Source: Asaia bogorensis
GTDB lineage: Bacteria > Pseudomonadota > Alphaproteobacteria > Acetobacterales > Acetobacteraceae
Assembly (NCBI RefSeq): GCF_900465345.1
Contig: NZ_UEGO01000030.1
Coordinates: forward strand, 1 to 64,000
DNA: 64,000 nucleotides
Reading direction: 5' to 3'
Shown: positions 51,131-60,585 of the stretch, in pieces
Layout of the letters: each line of letters begins with the position of its first letter
How positions within the stretch are numbered: the stretch's first letter is position 1
Notes under the pieces: model-generated
What the model was told of the DNA's origin: nothing
Seen by the model: only the letters and a program-made list of their open reading frames with translations
Databases searched by the model: none
Program-made: the position numbers and the translations under genes

Positions 51131-53115
51131 AACGTCTCGATCTTCTCGGCCAGCCTGTGCGCAACGTCATGTCCGGACCCGATGGTCTCTCTCGCGCGAC
51201 GGGCACGGTCCTTCCACAAGGGAGGGTCGGTCAACACCTCTATGATCCATTCAGCCAGTTGCATCTCATCATCTATAGTCCCGACGAGCCCTTTCAGTTG
51301 CGTAAAGGCCGGACGAAAATTGTCATGAAAGGGGCCAGTCGCGAGGGCGAGATCAAGTCTTGCCGCTTCGAAAGGATTATGTCCGCCGCCTGGGGCCAGG
51401 AGTGAGTTGCCAATGAAGGTGCAATCGGCTAGGCGATAGAACAGCCCCATTTCTCCGAGGGTATCGGCAATCCATACGGGATCGTCCCGGGTCGGCATGA
51501 CTCCTGCGCTTCGCTGAGGCGCTGCAGGTGAGGTGAGGGCAGCGATATCTGGCCCCCGCACCGGATGCCTGGGGGCAATGATCGTCAGCAGGTCAGGGAA
51601 ATGAGTCCTTGCGCGACAGGCTGCACGCAGGATGATCTCGTCCTCGCCCGGATGGGTGGATGCAGCGAGAAATACGGGTCGCCCTGAGATTGCCCATCTG
51701 AGCCTGTCGAGCTCGCTGCGGTCAACAGATGGGGGTGGCGCATCCTGCTTGAGATCGCCAAGGCAAACGACGTCCCGGGCTCCTAGCGCAGTGAAATGTC
51801 GCCCATCCTCCTCTCCCCTCGCGGCGACGAAAGCGAGGCGATGAAAAAGCGGTGGGGCAATATGGCGTGCCCGATGCCAGCGCCGCCAGGATTTCTCGGA
51901 AAGGCGTCCATTGAGCACGCCAACAGGAATGGCGCGGCGGGTACAGGCGAGGATCAGACCAGGCCAGAGTTCGCTATCCGTCAGCAAGAGGGCCGCGGGT
52001 TGCCAGTGATCGAGAAAACGTCGCGTCCAGACGGGCGTATCATAGGGAATGAACTGATGAAGGATACGTATGGCGCTGTGCTCAGGCTGGGCAAGGTAAT
52101 GAGCGACGATATCAGCGCCGCCGGTCGTGGCACTGGTCAAGAGAAAGTGCCAGTCAGGATTGCGTTCTGACAATGTTTCGATCAGTGGCAGAATGGAGTG
52201 GGTTTCACCGACACTTGCAGCATGAAGCCACAACACGCGACCGGCCGGGCGCTCCAGTTCTGTACGGCCACGCCTTTCGGGGAGACGTTCTCGACGTTCC
52301 TTTCCGCGCCTGAGCCTCATGATCATCATGGCCCGCAGCCCCGGCGTGATCATCACGCCCAGCAGGTGCCACAGATAGTCAGGAACGGTGAAACGGCCTG
52401 CAGAAAGATAGTGTTCGGCGCTGGTCGAGAGACCTTTGAGGGCCTGTTCGATTTCTTCTGGCGTCGTGTCCCCCGTCATGGGGGCGCCGTAGAGCATGTA
52501 TCCGCGACCGAAAGGCAGGGGAATGCGCAGACCGTCCCAGGTGGGCAGGCGCAACGATGTGCAGGCCCCGCCTATGGGAATGAGCGGGCTGCCTGAGAGA
52601 CGCATCAGGGCAGGGGTGCCTGGCTGGACCCGCTCTGCCGGGCCACGTGGACCATCTGGCGTGATGGCAAAGACAGAGCCGCGTCGGATTGCCTGCACAG
52701 CTTCACGCAGGGCACGACTGCCCCCTTTTTTCTTGCCCTGCCGGTCGCTCGATCCCTCGACGCCGGTGATCCCCCAGGGAGCCACGAGGTCATTGATGAA
52801 CCGCCCGTCCCGGTTGCGGCTGATCATGACCCTGAAATCAAGGGCGGCGTTCTGGCGATGTCCCCAGCGGCACATTGCCGGCAGGGAAAGCAGGGAACGA
52901 TGCCAGCAGGCCGTGATACAACCCTCGACCCTGCGATCCGGGCTCTGTAGCAATGAAGGCCGAGACTCAGGCGCACCGGTGAAATGCCAGCGAATGGTGC
53001 TCTGTGCAAAGCCGAGATAAATGCGCGCCAGTTTCAGCAAGATGCGTTCGGCGCGTGAACGCCTAGGAGATCCGGCCTGGCTTTCAGCCGGAGTTTCGTG
53101 CTCGAGGCGGGTCAT
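51121..53115 (-). CDS. waaA: fusion of DUF374 acyltransferase-like domain and Kdo transferase WaaA
   Basis: 664 aa in one uninterrupted frame. Residues about 15-245 are the DUF374 domain, an acyltransferase-like fold (MISRNRDGRFINDLVAPWGI, FAITPDGPRGPAERVQPG), which in many alphaproteobacteria is a separate gene next to waaA. Residues about 295-660 are WaaA/KdtA: VLWLHAASVGETHSILPLI, LLTSATTGGADIVAHYL, TDSELWPGLILACTRRAIP and FIGNSLLAPGGGHNPFEAA. WaaA adds Kdo to lipid IVA. The linker (RRGKERRERLPERRGRTE) is very basic. It overlaps lpxK downstream. Confidence 0.88.
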   Translation of the reverse strand: MTRLEHETPAESQAGSPRRSRAERILLKLARIYLGFAQSTIRWHFTGAPESRPSLLQSPDRRVEGCITACWHRSLLSLPAMCRWGHRQNAALDFRVMISRNRDGRFINDLVAPWGITGVEGSSDRQGKKKGGSRALREAVQAIRRGSVFAITPDGPRGPAERVQPGTPALMRLSGSPLIPIGGACTSLRLPTWDGLRIPLPFGRGYMLYGAPMTGDTTPEEIEQALKGLSTSAEHYLSAGRFTVPDYLWHLLGVMITPGLRAMMIMRLRRGKERRERLPERRGRTELERPAGRVLWLHAASVGETHSILPLIETLSERNPDWHFLLTSATTGGADIVAHYLAQPEHSAIRILHQFIPYDTPVWTRRFLDHWQPAALLLTDSELWPGLILACTRRAIPVGVLNGRLSEKSWRRWHRARHIAPPLFHRLAFVAARGEEDGRHFTALGARDVVCLGDLKQDAPPPSVDRSELDRLRWAISGRPVFLAASTHPGEDEIILRAACRARTHFPDLLTIIAPRHPVRGPDIAALTSPAAPQRSAGVMPTRDDPVWIADTLGEMGLFYRLADCTFIGNSLLAPGGGHNPFEAARLDLALATGPFHDNFRPAFTQLKGLVGTIDDEMQLAEWIIEVLTDPPLWKDRARRARETIGSGHDVAHRLAEKIETLCA

Positions 53116-53186
53116 TCGGCGGCTGGAAGGAAGTCACCCATACCGCGCCGGTAGCATGTCCGCCGCGCCATGGCAAAAATTCGACA

Positions 53187-54074
53187 TCAACGGCTCATCA
53201 GAACCGTTATGCCTGCATGCTCCAGAACATGTCGGGTGGCACCCCCCATGATCATCTGGCGCAGACGTGAATGAGAATAGGCTCCCATTGTGAGCATGTC
53301 AGCGCCGAAATCTGCACACGCGGTGAGGATGCCTGCACCGACATCGCGCTCGATTCCCTTGAAGTTTCTGATCTCGGCATTCACGCCGTGCAGCTTGAGA
53401 TAATCCTGCACCGTATCTGCTTCAGGCCCGCGCCGATGATAATCGACGCTGGTCAGGATCTGCACGGCCTCGGCCTGTTTGGCATAAGGGAGAGCCCCAC
53501 GCAGGGCCGATGCCGCCTCTGCGGTGCCATTCCAGGCAATACACAGGCGCTTGCCCGAACTGACCGGCGGGGTGGGGGGCGCAATAACCAGCGGGCAGCC
53601 ACTATCGTAAAGCACTGCGTGCAGGACTTCCGAGGCACGGGCATTATCGTTAGGCCCGAGATGCGGCATTAGGGTGAGGTCCGACAGGCGGGCTCGCCAG
53701 GTCACGGCCTCGTGTTCCGATCCCGTTAGGAATTCGAGGGATGCGCTCAGCCGCGAATGCGCCAAGGGATCGTTTTCGAGAAACCCTTGCTTGGGCTCGA
53801 TGTCATTGTCGCGAATGAATGCATCGAATTTGAGCCGAACCTGAAGCATGCGACGATGCGCTTCATGCTCGGCAGCCTCCATCATCTCGTTGATCATGGC
53901 GCTTGATAGGCCTTCGCCTGTCAGGGCCGCCATTTCATTGGGATCGTCGCCCACGAGAACGGTCGAGAGGTGAGCGTTGAACGCGCGCGCATGGAGAAGG
54001 CCGACACGCAGAACGGCATCGATATTGCCTGCGCCATTCAGCGGGACGAGGATGTTTCTGACGTCGTTGGCCAT
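53187..54074 (-). CDS. universal stress protein, tandem UspA domains
   Basis: 295 aa. The first Usp-like half starts at VRNILVPLNGAGNIDAVLRV, the second near residue 160 with RLCIAWNGTAEAASALRGALPYA, and ends in DMLTMGAYSHSRLRQMIMGGATRHVLEHA, which carries the G-2x-G-9x-G(S/T)-like nucleotide site in degenerate form. Such proteins respond to starvation or oxidative stress. ATG 54074 gives the normal N-terminus; upstream codons to 54173 have no similarity. It stands alone between waaA and pdxH. Confidence 0.82.
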   Translation of the reverse strand: MANDVRNILVPLNGAGNIDAVLRVGLLHARAFNAHLSTVLVGDDPNEMAALTGEGLSSAMINEMMEAAEHEAHRRMLQVRLKFDAFIRDNDIEPKQGFLENDPLAHSRLSASLEFLTGSEHEAVTWRARLSDLTLMPHLGPNDNARASEVLHAVLYDSGCPLVIAPPTPPVSSGKRLCIAWNGTAEAASALRGALPYAKQAEAVQILTSVDYHRRGPEADTVQDYLKLHGVNAEIRNFKGIERDVGAGILTACADFGADMLTMGAYSHSRLRQMIMGGATRHVLEHAGITVLMSR

Positions 54075-54145
54075 GAGGGGTCTCACTTGATGAATAATGG
54101 GTCTGGAGGAATGGGCGTTGCACAGCGCGCCCATTCTGGTCTGGG

Positions 54146-54757
54146 TCAGGGATAAAGCCGGGTTACCACCCAATCATTCTCTTCGCGCGTCCATGTGGCG
54201 CGGTCATGCATGCGATAGGGCCGATCCTGCCAGAACTCGATCTGCCGGGGCACAAGGCGGAAACCTGACCAGTTGGCCGGACGCTCGGGTTCCTTCCCCT
54301 CGAAGCGCGCCGTCACGGCTTCTATACGTTTTTCGAAATCAGCACGCTCGGCAAGAGGCCGCGACTGGTCGGAGGCGATGGCACCGATCCGTGAATTGCG
54401 GCTGCGACTGGCAAAATAGCGATCGGCTTCCTCCGCGCTGACCGGCTCGACCGGACCCTCGATGCGGATCTGGCGGCGGAGGGATTTCCAGTGGAAAAGC
54501 AGGGCAGCATTCGGATTGCTGACCAATTCGCCCCCCTTGCGGCTCTCGAGATTCGTATAGAACACAAAGCCGCGCTCATCGGCGCCCTTCAGAAGGATCA
54601 TGCGGACTGAAGGAATGCCGTCACGTGTGGCTGTCGCAAGTGCCATGGCATTCGGGTCGTTGGGTTCGCTCGCCTCGGCTTCTTTCATCCACTCGGCAAA
54701 AAGAACAAAGGGATCTGCATCAAGGGGGATGAGAGGGGATGTTGTATCGTGAGCCAT
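54146..54757 (-). CDS. pdxH: pyridoxamine 5'-phosphate oxidase
   Basis: 203-aa FMN enzyme making pyridoxal 5'-phosphate. Family motifs are [18 protein letters not shown] (FMN site), [33 protein letters not shown] and the C-terminal signature PNRIEFWQ-like [18 protein letters not shown] ending RLYP. Length is normal. It is divergent from fabI with a 142-bp intergenic region. Confidence 0.94.
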   Translation of the reverse strand: MAHDTTSPLIPLDADPFVLFAEWMKEAEASEPNDPNAMALATATRDGIPSVRMILLKGADERGFVFYTNLESRKGGELVSNPNAALLFHWKSLRRQIRIEGPVEPVSAEEADRYFASRSRNSRIGAIASDQSRPLAERADFEKRIEAVTARFEGKEPERPANWSGFRLVPRQIEFWQDRPYRMHDRATWTREENDWVVTRLYP

Positions 54758-54899
54758 GACAGGGCGTCTCCCGCGTTATTCAGGTCCGTATTCGTTGTCC
54801 CTGCTAACGTGTCATCTCGACACTTGTTTGCGCGGCAGGCATGTGCGACGTAGCGGAGCCTTATTATTTCTTTCTCTGACATTAACCGGGATCTGCCTC

Positions 54900-55742
54900 A
54901 TGTCCACCGCTTCCTTCGATCTCCCTACCGGGACGCTGATGGCGGGCAAGCGCGGCCTCGTGATGGGCGTCGCCAATGACCGCTCCATTGCCTGGGCCAT
55001 CGCCTCTGCCTGCGCCGCACAGGGGGCAGAGCTCGCATTTACCTATCAGGGCGAGGCTCTGGGCAAGCGCGTCAAGCCGCTGGCGGAGAGTGTCGGCGCA
55101 TCCCTGGTTATCCCCTGCGATGTCAGTGACGATGCCGATATCGACCGCGCTTTTGATGAAATCGAGAAAGCGTGGGGCCAGATCGATTTCGTGGTTCATG
55201 CCATTGGCTGGGCTGACAAGCAGTTCCTGCGTGGGCGCTATGTCGACACCCCTCGCGATGCCTTCCTGAAGGCAATGGATATCTCCTGCTTCTCCTTCAC
55301 GGCGGTTGCCCGCCGGGCCGCGGCGCTTATGACAGATGGCGGTTCGCTGCTGACCCTGTCGTATCTCGGTGCCGAGCGCGTCATGCCTCATTACAATGTG
55401 ATGGGTGTGGCCAAGGCTGCGCTTGAGGCTTCGGTTCGCTACATGGCGGCCGATCTCGGCAAGGACAATATCCGCGTCAATGCGATCTCTGCCGGGCCGA
55501 TCATGACGCTGGCTGCCAATGGCATCGGCGATTTCCGTTACATCCTGCGCTGGAACCAGCTCAACGCGCCGATGGAGCGCAATGTCTCGCTCAAGGATGT
55601 AGGAGGTTCGGGCCTCTATTTCCTGTCTGACCTTTCGTCGGGCACCACGGGTGAGGTTCACCACGTCGATTGCGGCTATCACGTGGTGGGTATGAAGAAC
55701 CCGACCGCGCCCGATATCGCTGTCGCATCCTCAGAAGGCTGA
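54900..55742 (+). CDS. fabI: enoyl-ACP reductase (NADH)
   Basis: 280-aa short-chain dehydrogenase closing each cycle of fatty acid elongation. [20 protein letters not shown] is the FabI-type cofactor site, [12 protein letters not shown] and [25 protein letters not shown] hold the Tyr-x6-Lys pair, and [12 protein letters not shown] is the substrate loop. ATG 54900 gives the standard N-terminus. aroC begins 1 bp after its stop, so the two are co-transcribed. Confidence 0.94.
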   Translation: MSTASFDLPTGTLMAGKRGLVMGVANDRSIAWAIASACAAQGAELAFTYQGEALGKRVKPLAESVGASLVIPCDVSDDADIDRAFDEIEKAWGQIDFVVHAIGWADKQFLRGRYVDTPRDAFLKAMDISCFSFTAVARRAAALMTDGGSLLTLSYLGAERVMPHYNVMGVAKAALEASVRYMAADLGKDNIRVNAISAGPIMTLAANGIGDFRYILRWNQLNAPMERNVSLKDVGGSGLYFLSDLSSGTTGEVHHVDCGYHVVGMKNPTAPDIAVASSEG

Positions 55743-55743
55743 C

Positions 55744-56844
55744 ATGTCGGATAACAGCTTCGGGACGCTGTTTCGTGTCACGACCTGGGGCGAGAGCCAC
55801 GGGCCGGCCATTGGCTGCGTCGTTGATGGCTGCCCGCCCGGTATCACCCTGAACGAGGGTGACATCCAGCCCTGGCTGGATCGGCGCAGGCCGGGGCAGT
55901 CCAAATTCACCACCCAGCGCCAGGAGGCGGATCAGGTCCGTATCCTTTCCGGCGTGTTCGAGGGCAGGACGACTGGCACGCCGATCGCGCTCATGATCGA
56001 AAATACGGATCAGCGCTCGAAAGACTACTCGGACATCGCATCACGCTATCGCCCCGGCCACGCCGACGTCACCTATGACCTGAAATACGGGCACAGGGAT
56101 TATCGCGGTGGCGGACGCTCATCGGCGCGCGAGACAGCCTGCCGTGTCGCAGCTGGCGGTGTCGCTCGGCGTGTGATCGAAACCCTGCTGGGCGAGACAG
56201 CGACCATACGCGCAGCGTTGGTACAGATTGGCGGCCTTGCGATCGACAGGGCGCGGTGGGACTGGGGTGAAGTCAATCGCAATCCCCTGTTCTGTCCGGA
56301 CCCTGTCACGGCGGTTGAGTGGGAGGGCCTTCTCTCAAGCGTGCGCAAGGAAGGATCATCCATCGGCGCGCTGGTTGAAGTTGTTGCCGAGAATTTCCCG
56401 GCCGGCCTCGGTGCGCCGCTCTATGGCAAGCTGGACGCCGACATCGCCTCCGCCCTCATGGGGATCAACGGGGTGAAGGCAGTCGAGATTGGCGAGGGTA
56501 TGGGCGTTGCGGTGCTGCGTGGTGAAGAGAACGCCGACCCGATGCGCATGCGCGACGGAGCGCTTCATTTCGAAGGAAACCGGGCGGGCGGTATTCTGGG
56601 TGGTATCTCGACTGGCCAGCCTGTCACCGCACGTTTCGCGATCAAGCCGACCAGTTCAATCCTGGTGCCGGTGCCCTCGGTCAACCGTCAGGGCGAAAAT
56701 ATCGATGTCATGACAAAGGGCCGCCACGACCCCTGTATCGGTATCCGTGCGGTGCCCGTGGCGGAGGCTATGCTGGCCTGCCTGCTGGCAGATCACATCC
56801 TGCGTGACCATGCTCAGAACAGCTGGCATCGCACCCGCGATTAG
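55744..56844 (+). CDS. aroC: chorismate synthase
   Basis: 366-aa FMN-dependent enzyme of the last common step of aromatic amino-acid synthesis. The three PROSITE-type blocks are present: [18 protein letters not shown] near residue 13, [29 protein letters not shown] (quoted in parts) near 103, and [17 protein letters not shown] near 328. It is directly behind fabI. aroE, another shikimate-pathway gene, is at 24523. Confidence 0.95.
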   Translation: MSDNSFGTLFRVTTWGESHGPAIGCVVDGCPPGITLNEGDIQPWLDRRRPGQSKFTTQRQEADQVRILSGVFEGRTTGTPIALMIENTDQRSKDYSDIASRYRPGHADVTYDLKYGHRDYRGGGRSSARETACRVAAGGVARRVIETLLGETATIRAALVQIGGLAIDRARWDWGEVNRNPLFCPDPVTAVEWEGLLSSVRKEGSSIGALVEVVAENFPAGLGAPLYGKLDADIASALMGINGVKAVEIGEGMGVAVLRGEENADPMRMRDGALHFEGNRAGGILGGISTGQPVTARFAIKPTSSILVPVPSVNRQGENIDVMTKGRHDPCIGIRAVPVAEAMLACLLADHILRDHAQNSWHRTRD

Positions 56845-57072
56845 AGATCACTCTCCGGCGGGTGCTGAGTACCCGGGCTCACTCCCGTAAGTGGGGTAGA
56901 TCGAGTCCGATGGCAGGACGATCGAACACTCAGCCGAATATGGTAAGGCGTTCCACGTTCCGCCATCACTGCCCCGGCACCTCCGGGCTGATCTACGCAT
57001 GATCGCTAACCACGCGCACGCATCGGTGCTCAGGGGAAGGGGTGTCAGGCTGGCAGTCGCCAGCCCAACGGT

Positions 57073-57501
57073 TCAGACCAACGCGGCAGACAGGGTGATA
57101 TCAGCCTTGAAGAGCTGCGAGACGGGACAGCCATTCTTGGCCTTCGTGGCAAGTTCTTCGAACTTCGCCTGATCGGCGCCGGGGACAGCGCCCTTGAGGT
57201 CGAGATGAATGGCAGAAATCTCGAAACCGCCCTCGGTCTTGTCGAGCGATACAGTCGCCTTGGTCTCAAGCGACGTTGCCGTAAGGCCTGCTTCGCCAAG
57301 AATCATGGAGAGCGCCATGGTGAAACAGCCGGCATGCGCCGCACCGATCAGCTCCTCAGGATTCGTGCCGGGCTTGTCCTCGAATCGCGTGTTGAAGCCA
57401 TAGGGTTGGCTGGAAAGCGCACCGCTCTGCGTCGAGATCGTACCCTTGCCGTCCTTCAGGCCACCGCTCCACTGGGCGCTGGCAGTTTTCTTGATCGTCA
57501 T
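57073..57501 (-). CDS. osmC: OsmC-family peroxiredoxin
   Basis: 142-aa thiol peroxidase for organic hydroperoxides. The peroxidatic Cys is in GAAHAGCFTMALSMIL (about residue 60) and the resolving Cys in AKNGCPVSQLFKADITLSA (about 126); FEDKPGTNPEELI is also typical. The start is ATG 57501 with AGGAGG 6 bases upstream. It is divergent from nrdA across a 301-bp region. Confidence 0.92.
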   Translation of the reverse strand: MTIKKTASAQWSGGLKDGKGTISTQSGALSSQPYGFNTRFEDKPGTNPEELIGAAHAGCFTMALSMILGEAGLTATSLETKATVSLDKTEGGFEISAIHLDLKGAVPGADQAKFEELATKAKNGCPVSQLFKADITLSAALV

Positions 57502-57675
57502 GTGCAAGTCCTCCTGCTGGGTTCCGGACGCAGAAGCCTCCGGTTGCTCAGCCAACGCAGGGGCCGGGGAATTGTTCACCTGTAACGCTGTGACATCATC
57601 GCAACGCCGGGAGCGTGCCGTAAAAAAAGCGGCTTGGGGGAACTCCATGTTCTCCAAGGGCTTCTGCCCCTGTCA

Positions 57676-57722
57676 ACACCATATGTAGTGCCGAGAGCGA
57701 AATTTAACCCGATATATTGCTT
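57676..57722 (+). promoter_or_regulatory. two NrdR-box-like sites upstream of nrdA
   Basis: Box 1 is ACACCATATGTAGTGC at 57676-57691, close to the NrdR-box consensus (acaCwATATATwGtgt). Box 2 is ACCCGATATATTGCTT at 57707-57722, weaker at its ends. Their starts are 31 bp apart, the three-helical-turn spacing known for paired NrdR boxes, and they lie 81 bp before the nrdA start. NrdR represses ribonucleotide reductase operons. The remainder of 57502-57802 shows no gene and should also hold the osmC promoter. Confidence 0.65.
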
Positions 57723-57802
57723 GTCTGGCAGGCGCGACTTGCGCCAAGAGGACACTCGGAAATTGCGATACCAAACTCGATTTGATCCTGGGGAGATGGC
57801 CC

Positions 57803-59761
57803 GTGAGCCTGCTAGACGACACGATCCGTGAGCCTGTTTCAGCGACGGCTGATGTTCTGCCTGAGCCCTGTGACCGCGCTCCCCAGGAGATCGAGGCCGA
57901 GCCGGATATGTTCGATGATGTCGTTCAGCTTGAGGGCCATCACCCTGTCCGGGTCAACCGGTCACGTGATTCGCTGCTGACTGATTTCGGCCGGGCGACG
58001 CTTGATAACCGCTACCTGTTGCCGGGCGAGCACTATCAGGACCTCTTCGGTCGTGTCGCCTCGTATTACGGTGCTGATGCCGCCCATGCACAGCGCCTCT
58101 ACGACTATATTTCACAACACTGGTTCATGCCCGCGACCCCGGTTCTGTCCAACGGGGGAACGTCACGTGGTTTGCCGATCTCGTGCTTCCTGAACGAGGC
58201 CGATGACAGCCTGCGTGGCATTGTGGACCTCTGGAACGAGAATGTCTGGCTGGCCTCCAAGGGTGGTGGCATTGGCTCTTACTGGGGTAATCTGCGCTCG
58301 ATCGGCGAGAATGTCGGCAAGAACGGCAAGACCTCGGGTGTCATTCCGTTCATCCGCGTCATGGACAGCCTCACACTCGCCATTTCGCAGGGCTCTCTGC
58401 GTCGCGGTTCGGCGGCAGTCTATCTGCCCGTCTGGCATCCCGAGATCGAGGAATTCGTCGAGATGCGCCGCCCGACCGGTGGTGACCCTAACCGCAAGGC
58501 TCTAAACCTGCACCATGGTGTGCTCCTCACCGACGACTTCATGCGCGCCGTGGAGAAAGATGAGGAATGGGGCCTGCGCTCGCCCAAGGACATGTCTGTC
58601 ATCCGCAGCATTCCGGCACGTCAGCTCTGGATCCGTATCCTCACGGCCCGCATGGAGCAGGGTGAGCCCTACATCATCTATTCCGATCATGTGAACAAGG
58701 CGCGCCCCGAGCATCACAAGCTTGCCGGGCTTGAGGTCAAGACCTCCAATCTCTGTGCGGAAATCACCCTGCCCACCGGCCTCGATCATCATGGCAAGAA
58801 CCGTACCGCCGTATGCTGCCTCTCCTCGCTCAATCTTGAGACATGGGATGAGTGGAAGGACAACCCGCAATTCATCGAAGACGTCATGCTCTTCCTTGAT
58901 CGCGTGTTGCAGGACTTCATTGACCGCGCACCCGATGACATGGAGCGTGCCCGCTACGCCGCCATGCGCGAGCGTTCGGTCGGGCTTGGGGTCATGGGCT
59001 TTCATTCCTTCCTGCAGGCGCGCAGCATCCCGTTCGAGAGCGTGATGGCGCGTGTGTGGAACAAGCGCATTTTCCAGCACATCAAGGTGCAGGCCGACGC
59101 GGCCTCCAAGCATCTTGCCGAGCTGCTCGGGCCATGCCCCGATGCCGAGGAATACGGCATCATGGAGCGTTTCTCGAACAAGATGGCGATTGCCCCTACG
59201 GCCTCGATCTCGATCATCGCAGGCAATGCCAGCCCCGGTATCGAGCCGATCTCGGCCAATGTGTTTTTGCAGAAAACCCTCTCGGGCTCGTTCACCGTGC
59301 GCAACCGCCATTTGCTCAAGCTGCTGGAGCAGAAGGGGTATAACAACGATGCAGTCTGGTCCTCGATCACCCTGAACAAGGGCTCTGTGCAGCATCTCGA
59401 CTTCCTGACGCAGGATGAAAAGGATGTTTACAAGACAGCGTTCGAACTGGATCAGCGCTGGGTGATTGAACATGCGGCTGATCGCGCCGGGTTCATCTGT
59501 CAGGCGCAATCCATCAACGTGTTCCTGCCTGCCGATATCCACAAGCGCGACCTGCATCAGATCCATTTCCTTGCATGGAAGCGCGGCGTGAAGTCGCTTT
59601 ATTACTGCCGTTCGCTCTCGATCCAGCGCGCTGACGCGGTCAGTGACATGGCGCTCAAGAACAATATTCTCGAGGACGAGGATTACAGCAGTGACGCGGC
59701 TGAGGCTGCCAAGAAGCCCGCCGCGACGACGAGCTATGAGGAATGTCTGTCATGTCAGTGA
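57803..59761 (+). CDS. nrdA: class Ia ribonucleotide reductase, alpha subunit
   Basis: 652-aa catalytic subunit reducing ribonucleoside diphosphates. The active-site redox Cys pair is in PISCFLN and TAVCCLSSLNL, the radical Cys in TSNLCAEITLPTG (with N and E as required), the radical-transfer tyrosines in SLYYCRSLS, and the C-terminal shuttle Cys pair in EECLSCQ. The N-terminus lacks the about 90-residue ATP cone of E. coli NrdA (761 aa), so overall activity control by dATP via that domain is absent. The GTG at 57803 is preceded by GGGGAG at 7 bases. The end overlaps the next gene by about 10 bp. Confidence 0.93.
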   Translation: MSLLDDTIREPVSATADVLPEPCDRAPQEIEAEPDMFDDVVQLEGHHPVRVNRSRDSLLTDFGRATLDNRYLLPGEHYQDLFGRVASYYGADAAHAQRLYDYISQHWFMPATPVLSNGGTSRGLPISCFLNEADDSLRGIVDLWNENVWLASKGGGIGSYWGNLRSIGENVGKNGKTSGVIPFIRVMDSLTLAISQGSLRRGSAAVYLPVWHPEIEEFVEMRRPTGGDPNRKALNLHHGVLLTDDFMRAVEKDEEWGLRSPKDMSVIRSIPARQLWIRILTARMEQGEPYIIYSDHVNKARPEHHKLAGLEVKTSNLCAEITLPTGLDHHGKNRTAVCCLSSLNLETWDEWKDNPQFIEDVMLFLDRVLQDFIDRAPDDMERARYAAMRERSVGLGVMGFHSFLQARSIPFESVMARVWNKRIFQHIKVQADAASKHLAELLGPCPDAEEYGIMERFSNKMAIAPTASISIIAGNASPGIEPISANVFLQKTLSGSFTVRNRHLLKLLEQKGYNNDAVWSSITLNKGSVQHLDFLTQDEKDVYKTAFELDQRWVIEHAADRAGFICQAQSINVFLPADIHKRDLHQIHFLAWKRGVKSLYYCRSLSIQRADAVSDMALKNNILEDEDYSSDAAEAAKKPAATTSYEECLSCQ

Positions 59762-60585
59762 AGCATTCGCTCTGTGCGGTGGCGTTGCTGACAGGCGCAC
59801 TCACGGCAGCCTCCGCTGATAACTGGTGTGCCGTTGCGGCGGAAGCGCCGGCGCCCGGGCCAGAGGTGAATCAGACCGTCGTGAAGGGTGTGGTCGTCAC
59901 ACCTGCCGGTATGGTCATGCCGAAAGGAGCGATGATCACCGTGCGGCTGGATGATGTAAGCCTTGCCGACGCCCCCTCGGTGACGCTTGGCAGGACAGAG
60001 TTCATGCCGGTTGGCAAGTCGCCCTATGGCTACGCACTGCATTACGATGCGCAGCACCTGACGGCCGGACACCGCTATGCGCTGCATGCTGCGATCCGCC
60101 AGAGTGGCAAGCTGATTGCCATAAGCAAGACCGCTACTATGGAGGCGGCCGCTGTGCCGTCAGACACGACGGTGAAAGTTGAATCCGTCAGCCAGCCTGT
60201 GCCCCAGCCCGTCGCCGGCGCGTGGGCGATCACGGATATTGGCGCCCAGAAGGTTGATCCCGTAGCACCTGCCTTCATGGTCATACGTGCTGATGGTGCG
60301 CTGTCTGGCACGGGCGGATGCAACCGGATGATGGGGCATGTAGTTGCCGACGCGACCCATTTCACCTTTGGCCCGACGGCGGGAACACGCATGGCCTGCC
60401 CGGGTGTGCGCATGACGCAGGAAGACGCCGTGTTCAAGGCCATGCAGGCCGTGCGTGCGTGGCGCAGGGAAGGCGATCGCCTGATCCTGAGTGACGATCA
60501 CGGCGTGGCTGCGCTGACATTGCAGGAAAATCAGGGCCGGACCGATTCCGGCCTCCAGACAGAACGGAGCAGGAAGAGCCCATGA
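59752..60585 (+). CDS. exported YbaY-like plus META-domain protein between nrdA and nrdB
   Basis: 277-aa exported protein. The signal is HSLCAVALLTGALTAASA. Residues about 40-130 resemble the YbaY/YscW-type lipoprotein domain (VTPAGMVMPKGAMITVRLDDVSLADAP, quoted in part). Residues about 150-265 are a META/HslJ domain: AWAITDIGAQ, IRADGALSGTGGCNRMMGHV, GTRMACPGVRMTQEDAVFKAM and GDRLILSDDHGVAALTL. META-domain proteins are tied to heat shock, novobiocin resistance or motility in other bacteria. Start ATG 59752 (or 59743) lies inside nrdA, and the stop overlaps nrdB by 4 bp, so it is translated with both. Why it sits there is unknown. Confidence 0.78.
   Translation: MSVKHSLCAVALLTGALTAASADNWCAVAAEAPAPGPEVNQTVVKGVVVTPAGMVMPKGAMITVRLDDVSLADAPSVTLGRTEFMPVGKSPYGYALHYDAQHLTAGHRYALHAAIRQSGKLIAISKTATMEAAAVPSDTTVKVESVSQPVPQPVAGAWAITDIGAQKVDPVAPAFMVIRADGALSGTGGCNRMMGHVVADATHFTFGPTAGTRMACPGVRMTQEDAVFKAMQAVRAWRREGDRLILSDDHGVAALTLQENQGRTDSGLQTERSRKSP

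Noticed and set aside
58502-59566. 354-codon minus-strand frame inside nrdA
   Set aside because: Antisense to the well-supported nrdA catalytic core.
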